Source: Natronohydrobacter sp. (GTDB lineage Bacteria > Pseudomonadota > Alphaproteobacteria > Rhodobacterales > Rhodobacteraceae). Taken from it: 6,235 nucleotides of DNA. The stretch is taken from the NCBI GenBank assembly GCA_007117255.1, contig SKGU01000122.1, positions 1 through 6,235 of the forward strand, read 5' to 3'. The translations under genes were made by a program, and so were the position numbers. A model generated the notes under the pieces. It saw only the letters and a list, made by a program, of their open reading frames with translations. It was not told the origin of the DNA and searched no databases. This document shows, in pieces, positions 1 to 6,044 of the stretch (positions are counted from its first letter, which is position 1; each line of letters begins with the position of its first letter).

Positions 1-23
1 CCCCGCCTGGGTCAAGGTGACTG

Positions 24-43
24 CGGCACGCGGATGCGCACCG
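24..43 (-). promoter_or_regulatory. GC-rich hairpin just 3' of the riboswitch, possible expression platform
   Basis: On the minus strand CGGTGCGC (43-36) and GCGTGCCG (31-24) form an uninterrupted 8-bp stem, with two G-U pairs and a 4-nt loop. It starts 2 nt after the riboswitch P1 helix. No U-run follows, so it does not look like a standard intrinsic terminator. It could act in translational control if the start of the downstream gene lies close by, but the window ends before that can be seen. The pairing is read directly; the role is inferred. Confidence 0.4.
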
Positions 44-45
44 GA

Positions 46-222
46 GATGGCAGGTCTCCTGACTTGCGGATCACAGCTTCCCCGACCCTTCCCAGACCGC
101 GCGGGCCCAGTGGTCATGTCGGGGTTGCTCACCGCTTACAGTTGCGGGGGCAGTAGCGGAATTGGGCCGAGGCCCGCACCGCATTCCCTTTTCAGCCAGA
201 CCTGATCGGTCTGAACACCATC
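46..222 (-). ncRNA. Cobalamin (adenosylcobalamin/B12) riboswitch, regulating a gene beyond the left edge
   Basis: On the minus strand this stretch carries the conserved blocks of the cobalamin riboswitch family in the right order. They are GGGAAT followed by GGTGC (187-175), GCCCCCGCAACTGTAA (151-136), the CCACTGG block (113-107), GGGAAGG (93-87), GGGGAAG (83-77) and the B12 box AAGTCAGGAGACCTGCC (65-49). The ends close as a P1 helix: GATGGT (222-217) pairs with GCCATC (51-46), with one G-U. The length of about 177 nt is normal for the family. Such elements bind adenosylcobalamin or a related cobalamin and switch off, in cis, genes for B12 synthesis, B12 or cobalt uptake, or B12-independent isoenzymes. 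The RNA reads leftward, so its target starts outside the window; it does not regulate the transporter operon upstream of it. Recognition is very firm. The target and the ligand subtype are unknown. Confidence 0.95.
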
Positions 223-314
223 GCGATGACTGTGCCATATGCGGGCGTCAGTGTCTATCGCACTCTGCGCGTTGCAGATGTTTTCGACAGCGCCAGGCGC
301 GGATTTGCGCGGCG

Positions 315-1070
315 TCACGCGACCGTCAGAAAATCCTGCACCATGGCGTTGAAAAGGCCCGGCTTTTCCATATGCGCGGCATGGCTGGCACCGGGGATGA
401 TGCCCAGTTCTGCCCCCGAAATCCCCTGCCAGAGTGTTTCCACCTGTGGCCAGCGATAGGATCGGTCCTGATCGCCCCAGATAATGCGACAGGGCATGTC
501 AAAGCGCGAAAGTTCCGCGCGCCCGTCCCAGTCGCGCATGGCAATCAGCGCGTTTTGCGCGGCGCCGGGATTGGCGCGGCGCGCAATATTGCGGGTGGGC
601 GTGTAGCCCGTGCCCTGTGCCCCGTCACGAAACCATGTGGCGCTGATCCGGTCGGCGGTGGCCTGCACGCCATCTGCCGCAAGCCGCGCCATGGATGTCT
701 CGATCGGCTCGAACCGATTTGGCATCAGGCCCAGCGGCCCGGTGCCATAGAGCACCAGCGCATTCAGGCGCGCGCCATGCTGCGCGGCGATCTGCTGCAC
801 GATCATGCCGCCCATGCTGTGGCCCAGCAAGCTGAAGCGGTCGATGCCCAAGTCATTGATGCATTGCATGACGGCAGCGGCGAAACTGGCGATAGAGGAC
901 GGTCCCGGCTGGTCAGCGGCCTGCCCGAAGCCGGGCAGATCGGGTGCGATCACGTCATGGGTGGATTTGAACGCGTCGATCTGTGCCTGCCATTGCGCCG
1001 AGCCACCAAGATAGCCATGCACCAGAACAAGCGGCCTGCCGGACCCTGCGCGCAGATAAGGCAGCCCCAT
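315..1070 (-). CDS. Alpha/beta-hydrolase fold protein, last gene of the TRAP operon
   Basis: This 251-residue protein is a typical single-domain soluble alpha/beta-hydrolase with no signal peptide, so it is probably cytoplasmic. The oxyanion-hole motif LVHGYLGG lies at residues 16-23 and the nucleophile elbow GHSMGG at 83-88, with Ser85 as nucleophile. The acid is probably Asp202 in WGDQD, and the catalytic base is His230 in GASH. A helical cap lies at about residues 115-185. The triad is complete, so the enzyme should be active on an ester, lactone, thioester or C-C bond; the substrate cannot be named. The start chosen is the ATG at 1070, 2 nt after the dctM stop with an AGG ten bases upstream. 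A GTG at 1097 would add nine residues and overlap dctM. The tight junction indicates translational coupling, so the enzyme probably acts on the imported compound, on a related one, or on a product of the first gene. No terminator with a T-run follows the stop codon. Confidence 0.9.
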   Translation of the reverse strand: MGLPYLRAGSGRPLVLVHGYLGGSAQWQAQIDAFKSTHDVIAPDLPGFGQAADQPGPSSIASFAAAVMQCINDLGIDRFSLLGHSMGGMIVQQIAAQHGARLNALVLYGTGPLGLMPNRFEPIETSMARLAADGVQATADRISATWFRDGAQGTGYTPTRNIARRANPGAAQNALIAMRDWDGRAELSRFDMPCRIIWGDQDRSYRWPQVETLWQGISGAELGIIPGASHAAHMEKPGLFNAMVQDFLTVA

Positions 1071-1072
1071 GT

Positions 1073-2374
1073 TCAGCGCACCTGTTGCGGCAACCACAGC
1101 GCCGCTTGCGGAAAGGCGATCATCACGCCCACAAGGATCACCAGCGCCGCGATGAAGGGAAGGCTGCCCACGATCACATCGGGCACGGACACTTTGCCCC
1201 GGCTGATGCCGGATATCACATAGAGATTTAGCCCCACGGGTGGTGTCAGCACAGCGATTTCCATGGTGATCGTGTAGATGATCCCGAACCAGATCAGATC
1301 AAACCCGGCGGCCAGGATCAGCGGAATGATGACAGGCAGGGTGATGAAGGTCATCGAGACCGGCTCAAGGAACATGCCGAGTGCAATGTAGAACAGGATC
1401 ACCAGAGCCAGCACCATGTAGGGTGACAGCTCGAAGGTCAGAAACAGCGCCGTGAATTGCTGCGGCACGCGGTAGTAATTCAGCACAAACCCGAACAGCA
1501 CGCCCGCGGATAACAGCAGTCCCAGATAGCCCATGGTGCGCATGGTGGCCATCAGCGCCTCGACAAAGCCCCGCCAGCGCAAGCCCCCCACACCCACGGC
1601 CAGTGCGACTGTGACGAGGGCTGCAATCGCTGCGGCCTCGGTTGGGGTGGCAATGCCGCCATAGATCGACACCGTGATCACGCCGCCAATCACGATGATC
1701 GGGCCCAGTGACACAGCGATCTGAATAAGCGCCAGGCGCGGGCCTGTGTCGCGGTCGGGCACATGGCTTGGGTGCAGGCGTGCCCAGATCAGCACCACCA
1801 CCACGAAGAGCGAGGCCAGCATCAGGCCCGGTATCACGCCCGCCATGAAAAGCTGTCCGATGGACTGGTCGGTGACAATGCCATAGAACAGCAGGATCAG
1901 GCTGGGGGGCAGCAGCACCGACAAGGTGCCGCCCGCCGCCAGAACCCCACTGGCCAGCCTGCGATCATAGCCCAGTCGCAGCATTTCCGGCAGTGCCACG
2001 CCGCCAATGGTCAGCGAGCCGACCATGGACGAGCCAGACACCGCCCCGAACCCCGCACAGGCCCCGATAGAGCCATAGGCCGCAGAGCCACGAATGGGCA
2101 CCCCGCGATGCAGGAACATATACAGGTTCGCCCCGATATTGGAGCGGCTGATCAATTCGCCCAAGAAGACGAACAACGGCACGGCCAGCAGGATATAGTT
2201 GATCCACGCGCCCCAGAGCTTCAGTTGTGCCGAGACCAGCGAGGTGTTGAAGGTCTGGATCTGCCATAGAAAGGGCAGCGAGGCTGCGGCCAGTGCAAAG
2301 GGGATCGGCAGACCAAGACCGATCAGCAGGATCAAGAGGCCCATCAGGCCAAGGGCGACCTCATACCATTCCAT
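1073..2374 (-). CDS. dctM: TRAP transporter large permease subunit (DctM family)
   Basis: This 433-residue, very hydrophobic protein is the transport subunit of a tripartite ATP-independent periplasmic (TRAP) transporter. It moves solute across the inner membrane, usually with sodium. It has about a dozen hydrophobic segments. Family hallmarks include GLPIPFALA near the N-terminus (about 20-28), the region containing GSSMVGSLTIGG and LPEMLRLGYD, the LLPPSLILLFYG segment, the later FLEPVSMTFITLPVIIPL stretch and PPVGLNLYV near the C-terminus. The length fits the stand-alone DctM subunit, not a QM fusion. The ATG at 2374 has AGGA eight bases upstream, inside the end of dctQ. The start overlaps the dctQ stop by 14 nt, the usual coupled Q-M arrangement. 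Family assignment is firm. Substrate specificity is set by DctP and is unknown; dctM is used here as a generic name and does not mean dicarboxylate transport. Confidence 0.96.
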   Translation of the reverse strand: MEWYEVALGLMGLLILLIGLGLPIPFALAAASLPFLWQIQTFNTSLVSAQLKLWGAWINYILLAVPLFVFLGELISRSNIGANLYMFLHRGVPIRGSAAYGSIGACAGFGAVSGSSMVGSLTIGGVALPEMLRLGYDRRLASGVLAAGGTLSVLLPPSLILLFYGIVTDQSIGQLFMAGVIPGLMLASLFVVVVLIWARLHPSHVPDRDTGPRLALIQIAVSLGPIIVIGGVITVSIYGGIATPTEAAAIAALVTVALAVGVGGLRWRGFVEALMATMRTMGYLGLLLSAGVLFGFVLNYYRVPQQFTALFLTFELSPYMVLALVILFYIALGMFLEPVSMTFITLPVIIPLILAAGFDLIWFGIIYTITMEIAVLTPPVGLNLYVISGISRGKVSVPDVIVGSLPFIAALVILVGVMIAFPQAALWLPQQVR

Positions 2375-2885
2375 CGCGCTCTTCCTTTTGCGGGGCCGGA
2401 CGCAGCGCGATCTGGATCAGTCGCAGCGTGGCATAGAGTGTGAACACGGTCAGCGAAGCCGCAGCGCCCCCCCAGAACAGGTAGCGTGGCCAGTTCAGGA
2501 TTTCCGAGGACGACCCGGAATTGAAGGCGCGGATCGTTGCATTGATCGTGGTGATCGAAAAGAAGACGCCGATCAGCGCCATGATCGCGCCGTTGAACAG
2601 CGCGATCAGTTTCTGGATACCGGGTCGCAGCGTGTCGGTCAGCAATGTCACGCGCGGGTAGCTGTCTTCGCGCATTGCATAGGCCAGCCCGACCAGCGCC
2701 ACCGGAAACAGTAAAAGCGCCGTGGCTTCCGTCACCATCCGGTCAGGGCGGCCAATGACATAGCGCATGAACACGCCATAGCTGATCCAGACCATCTGGA
2801 TCACGATGATGGCCGACCCGATTGCAGCAAGCCCCAACACCAGCCATTCGACAGTTTTCGTCGCTCGGTCAATCAGTTTGAGCAT
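2361..2885 (-). CDS. dctQ: TRAP transporter small permease subunit (DctQ family)
   Basis: This 174-residue integral membrane protein is the small subunit of the TRAP transporter and helps dock the substrate-loaded binding protein onto the permease. It shows the expected four hydrophobic segments at about residues 14-36, 53-71, 92-115 and 134-160. Family-type features are the FMRYVIGRP stretch after the first helix, with the nearby acidic TEA, and YAMREDSYPRV after the second. The C-terminus is short, charged and cytoplasmic in character. The ATG at 2885 follows AGAGG at a spacing of 5 nt. It lies 45 nt downstream of the dctP stop and overlaps dctM by 14 nt. Length and topology are normal for DctQ. 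Its substrate follows from the partner DctP and cannot be read from this subunit. Confidence 0.94.
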   Translation of the reverse strand: MLKLIDRATKTVEWLVLGLAAIGSAIIVIQMVWISYGVFMRYVIGRPDRMVTEATALLLFPVALVGLAYAMREDSYPRVTLLTDTLRPGIQKLIALFNGAIMALIGVFFSITTINATIRAFNSGSSSEILNWPRYLFWGGAAASLTVFTLYATLRLIQIALRPAPQKEERDGMV

Positions 2886-2930
2886 CAGAACCTCTCGCGC
2901 TGGTGGGGGCTTGTCACAGTATGGGGTGCC

Positions 2931-3914
2931 TTAAAGCTGGTGCTGGGCAAATAGCGCGCGGATCTGGTTTGCCATATCCGGCCCGCAGGCATTGTCCACT
3001 TCTTCGGTCCATTTCGCTGCGATCTCCGAGATCATGGCGTTGCGCTCGTCGCGCGAAATGGACACGGCTGCACCGCCGCCTTTCATCACGGCATTGCCGA
3101 CCTGTCCGTCAATCCAGTCTTCATAGCGCGGTTGCAGCCAGATTTCGGATTCTGCACCAGCTTCAAGAAGGGCGGTCTGATCTTCTTCTGACAGGCGGTT
3201 GAAGCGGTCAAGATTCATCATGTACTGGATATTGCCATAAAACAGGCTGGCATTGACCATATAGGGCATGACATTCCACAATTGCCACGAACTGTAAGTC
3301 GCAACACCCATATTGATCCCGTTCACGACCCCACGTTCTGCCGACTGGAACACTTCGCCCGGCGCGATGAAAACGGGCTGGCCGCCCCAGGTCTCGATCA
3401 TCATGCTGACCAGCGGGCCGATGGAGCGCACGAGTTTTCCGTCCAGATTGCTCAGGCTGTCAATCGGGCCCTGGAACCACCATTCCTGATCATAGGAATA
3501 GTTCGAGTTGATCACAGGGATCAGCCCTACATTTGCGGCTTCCGGTGCGATCAGTTCGGCATAGGCGGCATCAAGGCCTACCTGATCGGTCAGATCAATC
3601 GCAGCCGGATAGAGCGAGGTCACGCGGTAGCAGGGCAGGCGGGTGTCAGCGGAAATCCAGGCGATATCGGCGACGCCACCCTGAATGGCATCAACCCCGT
3701 CCGACCAGCCATGCAGAGTGGAAGACGGGAAGATTTCAACCGTGATGCGACCGTCGGTCTTTTCCGAGACAAGCTCTGCGAATTTCACAAACCCCTGATA
3801 GCGGATGTCGGTTTCATTGACATAGGTGGACAGGCGGATCGTCTCGGATTGTGCTGTGCTGGCCAGCAGGGCGGCGGTCAGTGACAGGGCGAGCATCTTG
3901 GTGGGGGATGTCAT
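2931..3914 (-). CDS. dctP: TRAP transporter periplasmic solute-binding protein (DctP family)
   Basis: This 327-residue protein is the extracytoplasmic receptor that captures the solute for DctQM. The N-terminus is a Sec signal peptide: a Lys at residue 6, a hydrophobic core at about 7-18, and likely cleavage around STA or AQS (residues 21-23), leaving a mature protein that begins near ETIRLSTY. The DctP fold is visible through KFAELVSEKTDGRITVEIFP, the QGGVADIAW region and the GKLVRSIG segment. Arg163 of that segment sits at the family position that normally clamps a carboxylate, so the ligand probably carries one. Two cysteines (95 and 310) and several aromatic residues (QEWWF, YSSWQLWN) stand out. 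I chose the ATG at 3914 because GGAG lies six bases upstream; the ATG at 3926 has no clear ribosome-binding site and would add four residues. The gene follows the PLP-enzyme gene by 39 nt. The ligand is unknown; from the operon, a cysteate-like or D-amino-acid-like compound is inferred. Confidence 0.95.
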   Translation of the reverse strand: MTSPTKMLALSLTAALLASTAQSETIRLSTYVNETDIRYQGFVKFAELVSEKTDGRITVEIFPSSTLHGWSDGVDAIQGGVADIAWISADTRLPCYRVTSLYPAAIDLTDQVGLDAAYAELIAPEAANVGLIPVINSNYSYDQEWWFQGPIDSLSNLDGKLVRSIGPLVSMMIETWGGQPVFIAPGEVFQSAERGVVNGINMGVATYSSWQLWNVMPYMVNASLFYGNIQYMMNLDRFNRLSEEDQTALLEAGAESEIWLQPRYEDWIDGQVGNAVMKGGGAAVSISRDERNAMISEIAAKWTEEVDNACGPDMANQIRALFAQHQL

Positions 3915-3947
3915 TGGTTTCTCCATTGTTGAACGTCTTGGATTGTG

Positions 3948-3963
3948 GGCCGCTCAGGCGGCC
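3948..3963 (-). repeat. Perfect GC hairpin spanning the PLP-enzyme stop codon
   Basis: On the minus strand GGCCGC, CTGA and GCGGCC form a perfect 6-bp all-GC stem with a 4-nt loop; the stop codon TGA lies in the loop. No T-run follows, so it is not a clear terminator. It sits between the enzyme gene and dctP. That is a plausible place for an mRNA-stabilising or processing element that would set expression of the two genes apart. The structure is read directly; the role is inferred and could be chance in GC-rich DNA. Confidence 0.35.
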
Positions 3964-4964
3964 TTCTGAGTGTTGAAAAGATGGCCATAAGCGAAGAGTG
4001 CGGCAGACCCGCCCGTGTGCAGGAATACGACGCGATCCGTTTTGGCAAAAGCGCCTGCACGGATCATGGCGACCAGCCCGGCAAAGCCCTTGCCTGAATA
4101 GACCGGGTCCAGAAGTATTCCTTCCAGTCGCGCCAGCAACAGCATGGCATCGACCATCTCGTCGGTGGGCTGGCCGTAGCCCGGCCCGACCTGCTCGTCA
4201 TGCGCCATGACCATCTCGCGCGGCAGCGTGCCGCGCGCGCCGATCAGTTCTGCCGTGCGCACTGCCAGCGCATGCACATTGTCGATCTGCTTTTCGCGCG
4301 GCGCGCGGACGGAATAGCCTGTCACCGGGATTGGCGCATTCATGGCATATAAGCCCGCCAGAAGCCCGGCCTGTGTACCTGCACTGCCTGTGGCATGCAC
4401 GATATGGTCAATGCGCAGGCCCTGCGCATCGGCCTGACCGACCAGTTCTTCCGCGCAGGCGGCATATCCCAAGGCACCGACCGGGTTGGAGCCGCCACCG
4501 GGGATCACATAGGGCTTGCGACCCTGTGCGCGCAGCGTTTCGGCCAGCGCTTCGGCTTCGGCGTTCATGTCCAGGCCTTCGGGGCGGAAATCGAAGCTGC
4601 AGTCCATCATCACATCCAGCAGCACATTGCCCGCTTCCTCGTAATCCGCGCCCTGGTTGGTCACACGCCGTTCCAGCAGCGCATGGCAGGCAAGGCCCGT
4701 GCGGCAGGCGGCCGCGGCGGTCTGGCGCACATGGTTGGACTGCGTGGCTCCTTGCGTGACCAGCGTATCTGCGCCCTGGGCCAATGCATCCGCCACCAGA
4801 AATTCCAGCTTGCGAGTCTTGTTGCCGCCAGAGGCAAGCCCCGTGCAATCATCGCGCTTGATCCAGATTTCCGGCCCGCCAAGTTCGGCGCTCAAGCGGT
4901 CGAGCCGCTCCAGCGGGGTTGGGAAATGGCCAAGCCGGGTGCGTGGAAATCGTGCAAGATGCAT
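3954..4964 (-). CDS. PLP-dependent D-cysteine desulfhydrase / L-cysteate sulfo-lyase (DcyD/CuyA-like)
   Basis: This 336-residue enzyme belongs to the tryptophan-synthase-beta-fold (type II) PLP family that includes ACC deaminase, D-cysteine desulfhydrase and cysteate sulfo-lyase. It opens with MHLARFPR as in CuyA/DcyD proteins. The PLP lysine is Lys49 in SGGNKTRKLEF and the substrate-side loop is TQGATQSNH (70-78). IPGGGSNPVGALGY follows at 154-167 and the PLP phosphate loop is TGSAGTQAG (192-200). DPVYSGKG holds Tyr289 and Ser290, and HTGG (316-319) holds Thr317. ACC deaminases have Glu and Leu at the last two positions, so Ser290/Thr317 point to desulfhydrase-type chemistry: a sulfur substrate cleaved to pyruvate and ammonia plus sulfide (D-cysteine) or sulfite (cysteate). 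Which of these applies is not decided. The ATG at 4964 has AGGA eight bases upstream and gives the family N-terminus; a TTG at 5030 would add 22 residues and is unlikely. It is the first gene of the TRAP operon and divergent from the LysR gene. Confidence 0.88.
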   Translation of the reverse strand: MHLARFPRTRLGHFPTPLERLDRLSAELGGPEIWIKRDDCTGLASGGNKTRKLEFLVADALAQGADTLVTQGATQSNHVRQTAAAACRTGLACHALLERRVTNQGADYEEAGNVLLDVMMDCSFDFRPEGLDMNAEAEALAETLRAQGRKPYVIPGGGSNPVGALGYAACAEELVGQADAQGLRIDHIVHATGSAGTQAGLLAGLYAMNAPIPVTGYSVRAPREKQIDNVHALAVRTAELIGARGTLPREMVMAHDEQVGPGYGQPTDEMVDAMLLLARLEGILLDPVYSGKGFAGLVAMIRAGAFAKTDRVVFLHTGGSAALFAYGHLFNTQKAA

Positions 4965-4992
4965 GGGTTTTGTCCTGTCTAGCTCTTTCCAA

Positions 4993-5023
4993 TATGTAGA
5001 ACACTGAATTAACGCTTGTTCAA
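4993..5023 (-). promoter_or_regulatory. Possible promoter of the enzyme-TRAP operon
   Basis: On the minus strand TTGAAC (5023-5018) could serve as a -35 element. Weak -10 candidates follow: TCTACA (5000-4995, 17-nt spacing) or the overlapping TACATA (4998-4993, 19-nt spacing). Poor -10 quality would suit a promoter that needs an activator, as is usual for LysR targets. The LysR-box candidates lie just upstream of the -35. This is a visual match only. Confidence 0.3.
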
Positions 5024-5045
5024 ATGCCAATATCTTGCATTAATA
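5016..5045 (+). promoter_or_regulatory. Possible promoter of the LysR-type regulator gene
   Basis: TTGTTC at 5016-5021 is a candidate -35, followed after 17 nt by ATTAAT at 5039-5044 as -10 (or TTAATA at 5040-5045 with 18 nt). The -35 overlaps the candidate -35 of the divergent operon, and the -10 lies inside the first TGCAT inverted repeat. Binding of the regulator there would block its own transcription, the usual autorepression of LysR genes. Element matches are only moderate. Confidence 0.35.
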
Positions 5046-5059
5046 TGCACAAACTGCAT
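5036..5059. promoter_or_regulatory. Candidate LysR operator: three alternating TGCAT/ATGCA half-sites with a T-N11-A box
   Basis: TGCAT (5036-5040), ATGCA (5045-5049) and TGCAT (5055-5059) form two nested inverted repeats: TGCAT-TAAT-ATGCA and ATGCA-CAAAC-TGCAT. The second contains TGCA-N5-TGCA at 5046-5058, which is exactly the T-N11-A pattern of LysR-type operators. It lies between the divergent enzyme and regulator genes, upstream of the candidate operon -35. With the guessed operon promoter the box would be centred at about -64, the usual LysR activation position. The repeats are directly visible; binding by the neighbouring LysR protein is inferred. Confidence 0.5.
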
Positions 5060-5072
5060 GTTAGGAGGGTCC

Positions 5073-5981
5073 GTGCGTCTGGAATGGATCGAAGATATTC
5101 TGGCTGTGGCAGAGCATGGGTCATTTCAGGCGGCTTGCGAGAAACGCAATGTCTCGCAGCCAGCCTTCTCGCGCCGTATTCGCCAGATCGAAGAGGCGCT
5201 GGGCGTGTCGCTGTTTGACAGATCGGCGCGCCCGGCACGCCTGTCATCGCATGTGCATGACCAGCTTGACCGGATGCGTGATCTTTCGGCGGGCCTGCGT
5301 GATCTGTCAGCGGCCTTGCGCGATGTCGAAGGCATGCGGCGGCGGCGTATCGTCATTGCGTCGCAACATGCGATTGCGGCCACATCGACACCCGAAATCA
5401 TTGGCCGCTTTGCTGATCTTGATATCGACACGCGGCTGCGTTCGGCCAATCGGGATGATTGCCTGGCCCAGATCATGACGCGGCGCGCGGATATTGCGTT
5501 CATTCATGATGTTGCGGGCGCGCAGGAAATTCCCGGCGCTGAATTCCTTGAAATCCTGCATATCGGGTCTGAAGCGCTGATCCCTGTCTATGCGCATGAT
5601 CGTCTGGACACGCTGAACCAGGCTTACGCGCGGGGCGAATTGCCAGTGATCGCCTATCCTGCAGATGTGTTTCTGGGGCAGGTGCAGCGCCGGATGATCT
5701 TTCCGCGTCTGACGCGCGTGGGCCGTGTGCGCCCGAAGCTGGAAACCGCGCTGACACTGGCGGCGCTGGAATTTGCGCGCACTGGATTTGCGATCGCATG
5801 GATCCCGGAGCCGCTGGCCCGCGCTGACATTGCGATCGGGCGGCTGGTTGATCTGAGCACGACTTTGCCATCGATCCCGATGACCCTGACCGCCGCACGG
5901 CTGAGCGATACCGTATCACCCATAGTGGGTGATGTCTGGGACAGGATACAGGCGCAAAGCTGCGCACGCTCAGGCGTTTGA
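5073..5981 (+). CDS. LysR-type transcriptional regulator, divergent from the enzyme-TRAP operon
   Basis: This 302-residue protein has the LysR family layout. An N-terminal winged helix-turn-helix covers about residues 1-60 (LEWIEDILAVAEHGSFQAAC, then NVSQPAFSRRIRQIEEALGVSLFDRS). A helical linker rich in RDLSA repeats follows at about 62-90, and a periplasmic-binding-like effector domain from about 92 to 290. The length is normal. I chose the GTG at 5073 because AGGAGG (5063-5068) lies 4 nt upstream and the protein then starts MRLEWIE, as usual for the family. An in-frame TTG at 5016 and ATG at 5058 would add 19 or 5 residues that do not fit the family. Divergent placement next to a catabolic and transport operon, with T-N11-A sites between, implies that it controls that operon and itself in response to the substrate or a breakdown product. 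Effector unknown. Confidence 0.93.
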   Translation: MRLEWIEDILAVAEHGSFQAACEKRNVSQPAFSRRIRQIEEALGVSLFDRSARPARLSSHVHDQLDRMRDLSAGLRDLSAALRDVEGMRRRRIVIASQHAIAATSTPEIIGRFADLDIDTRLRSANRDDCLAQIMTRRADIAFIHDVAGAQEIPGAEFLEILHIGSEALIPVYAHDRLDTLNQAYARGELPVIAYPADVFLGQVQRRMIFPRLTRVGRVRPKLETALTLAALEFARTGFAIAWIPEPLARADIAIGRLVDLSTTLPSIPMTLTAARLSDTVSPIVGDVWDRIQAQSCARSGV

Positions 5982-6011
5982 TGCGAAAATGCCCAAGCAG
6001 GATGCAATCGC

Positions 6012-6044
6012 CGCGAAAATTCGGGCAAAGGGTGATTTTTCGCG
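6012..6044. repeat. Inverted repeat CGCGAAAA-N17-TTTTCGCG in the leader of the 6063 gene
   Basis: CGCGAAAA at 6012-6019 and TTTTCGCG at 6037-6044 are perfect 8-bp inverted copies separated by 17 nt. GCGAAAAT also occurs at 5983-5990, and CGGGCAAA occurs twice nearby (6022-6029, 6052-6059). The 81-nt region between the LysR stop codon and the next start is otherwise without an obvious promoter or T-run terminator. The arrangement could be an operator for the next gene, a leader structure, or chance. Confidence 0.35.

Noticed and set aside
223..314. Possible terminator or promoter between the hydrolase stop codon and the riboswitch
   Set aside because: GC-rich inverted stretches such as GCGCCTGGCGC occur but no T-run follows on the minus strand, and no convincing -35/-10 pair was found.
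162..1223. Long plus-strand open frame of 353 codons overlapping the riboswitch, hydrolase and end of dctM
   Set aside because: It is antisense to a hydrolase with a complete catalytic triad and to a structured RNA. Its translation is rich in Arg, His, Cys and Ala without recognisable motifs, as expected for a mirror frame of GC-rich coding DNA.
1763..2269. Plus-strand open frame of 168 codons inside dctM
   Set aside because: The His/Gln/Arg-rich, low-complexity translation is the antisense image of hydrophobic transmembrane codons; no ribosome-binding site or family motif.
2361..2374. 14-nt overlap of dctQ and dctM as an unusual feature
   Set aside because: Short overlaps between the Q and M genes are common in TRAP operons and only indicate translational coupling.
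2199..2714. Plus-strand open frame of 171 codons across the dctM/dctQ junction
   Set aside because: Antisense to two well-supported membrane subunits and without motifs of its own.
3282..3884. Plus-strand open frame of 200 codons inside dctP
   Set aside because: Antisense to a clear DctP protein with signal peptide; composition is typical of a shadow frame.
4965..5030. Upstream TTG start at 5030 for the PLP enzyme (22 extra residues)
   Set aside because: TTG is rare, the ATG at 4964 has an AGGA at good spacing and gives the family N-terminus MHLARFPR. The longer form would also overlap the control region.
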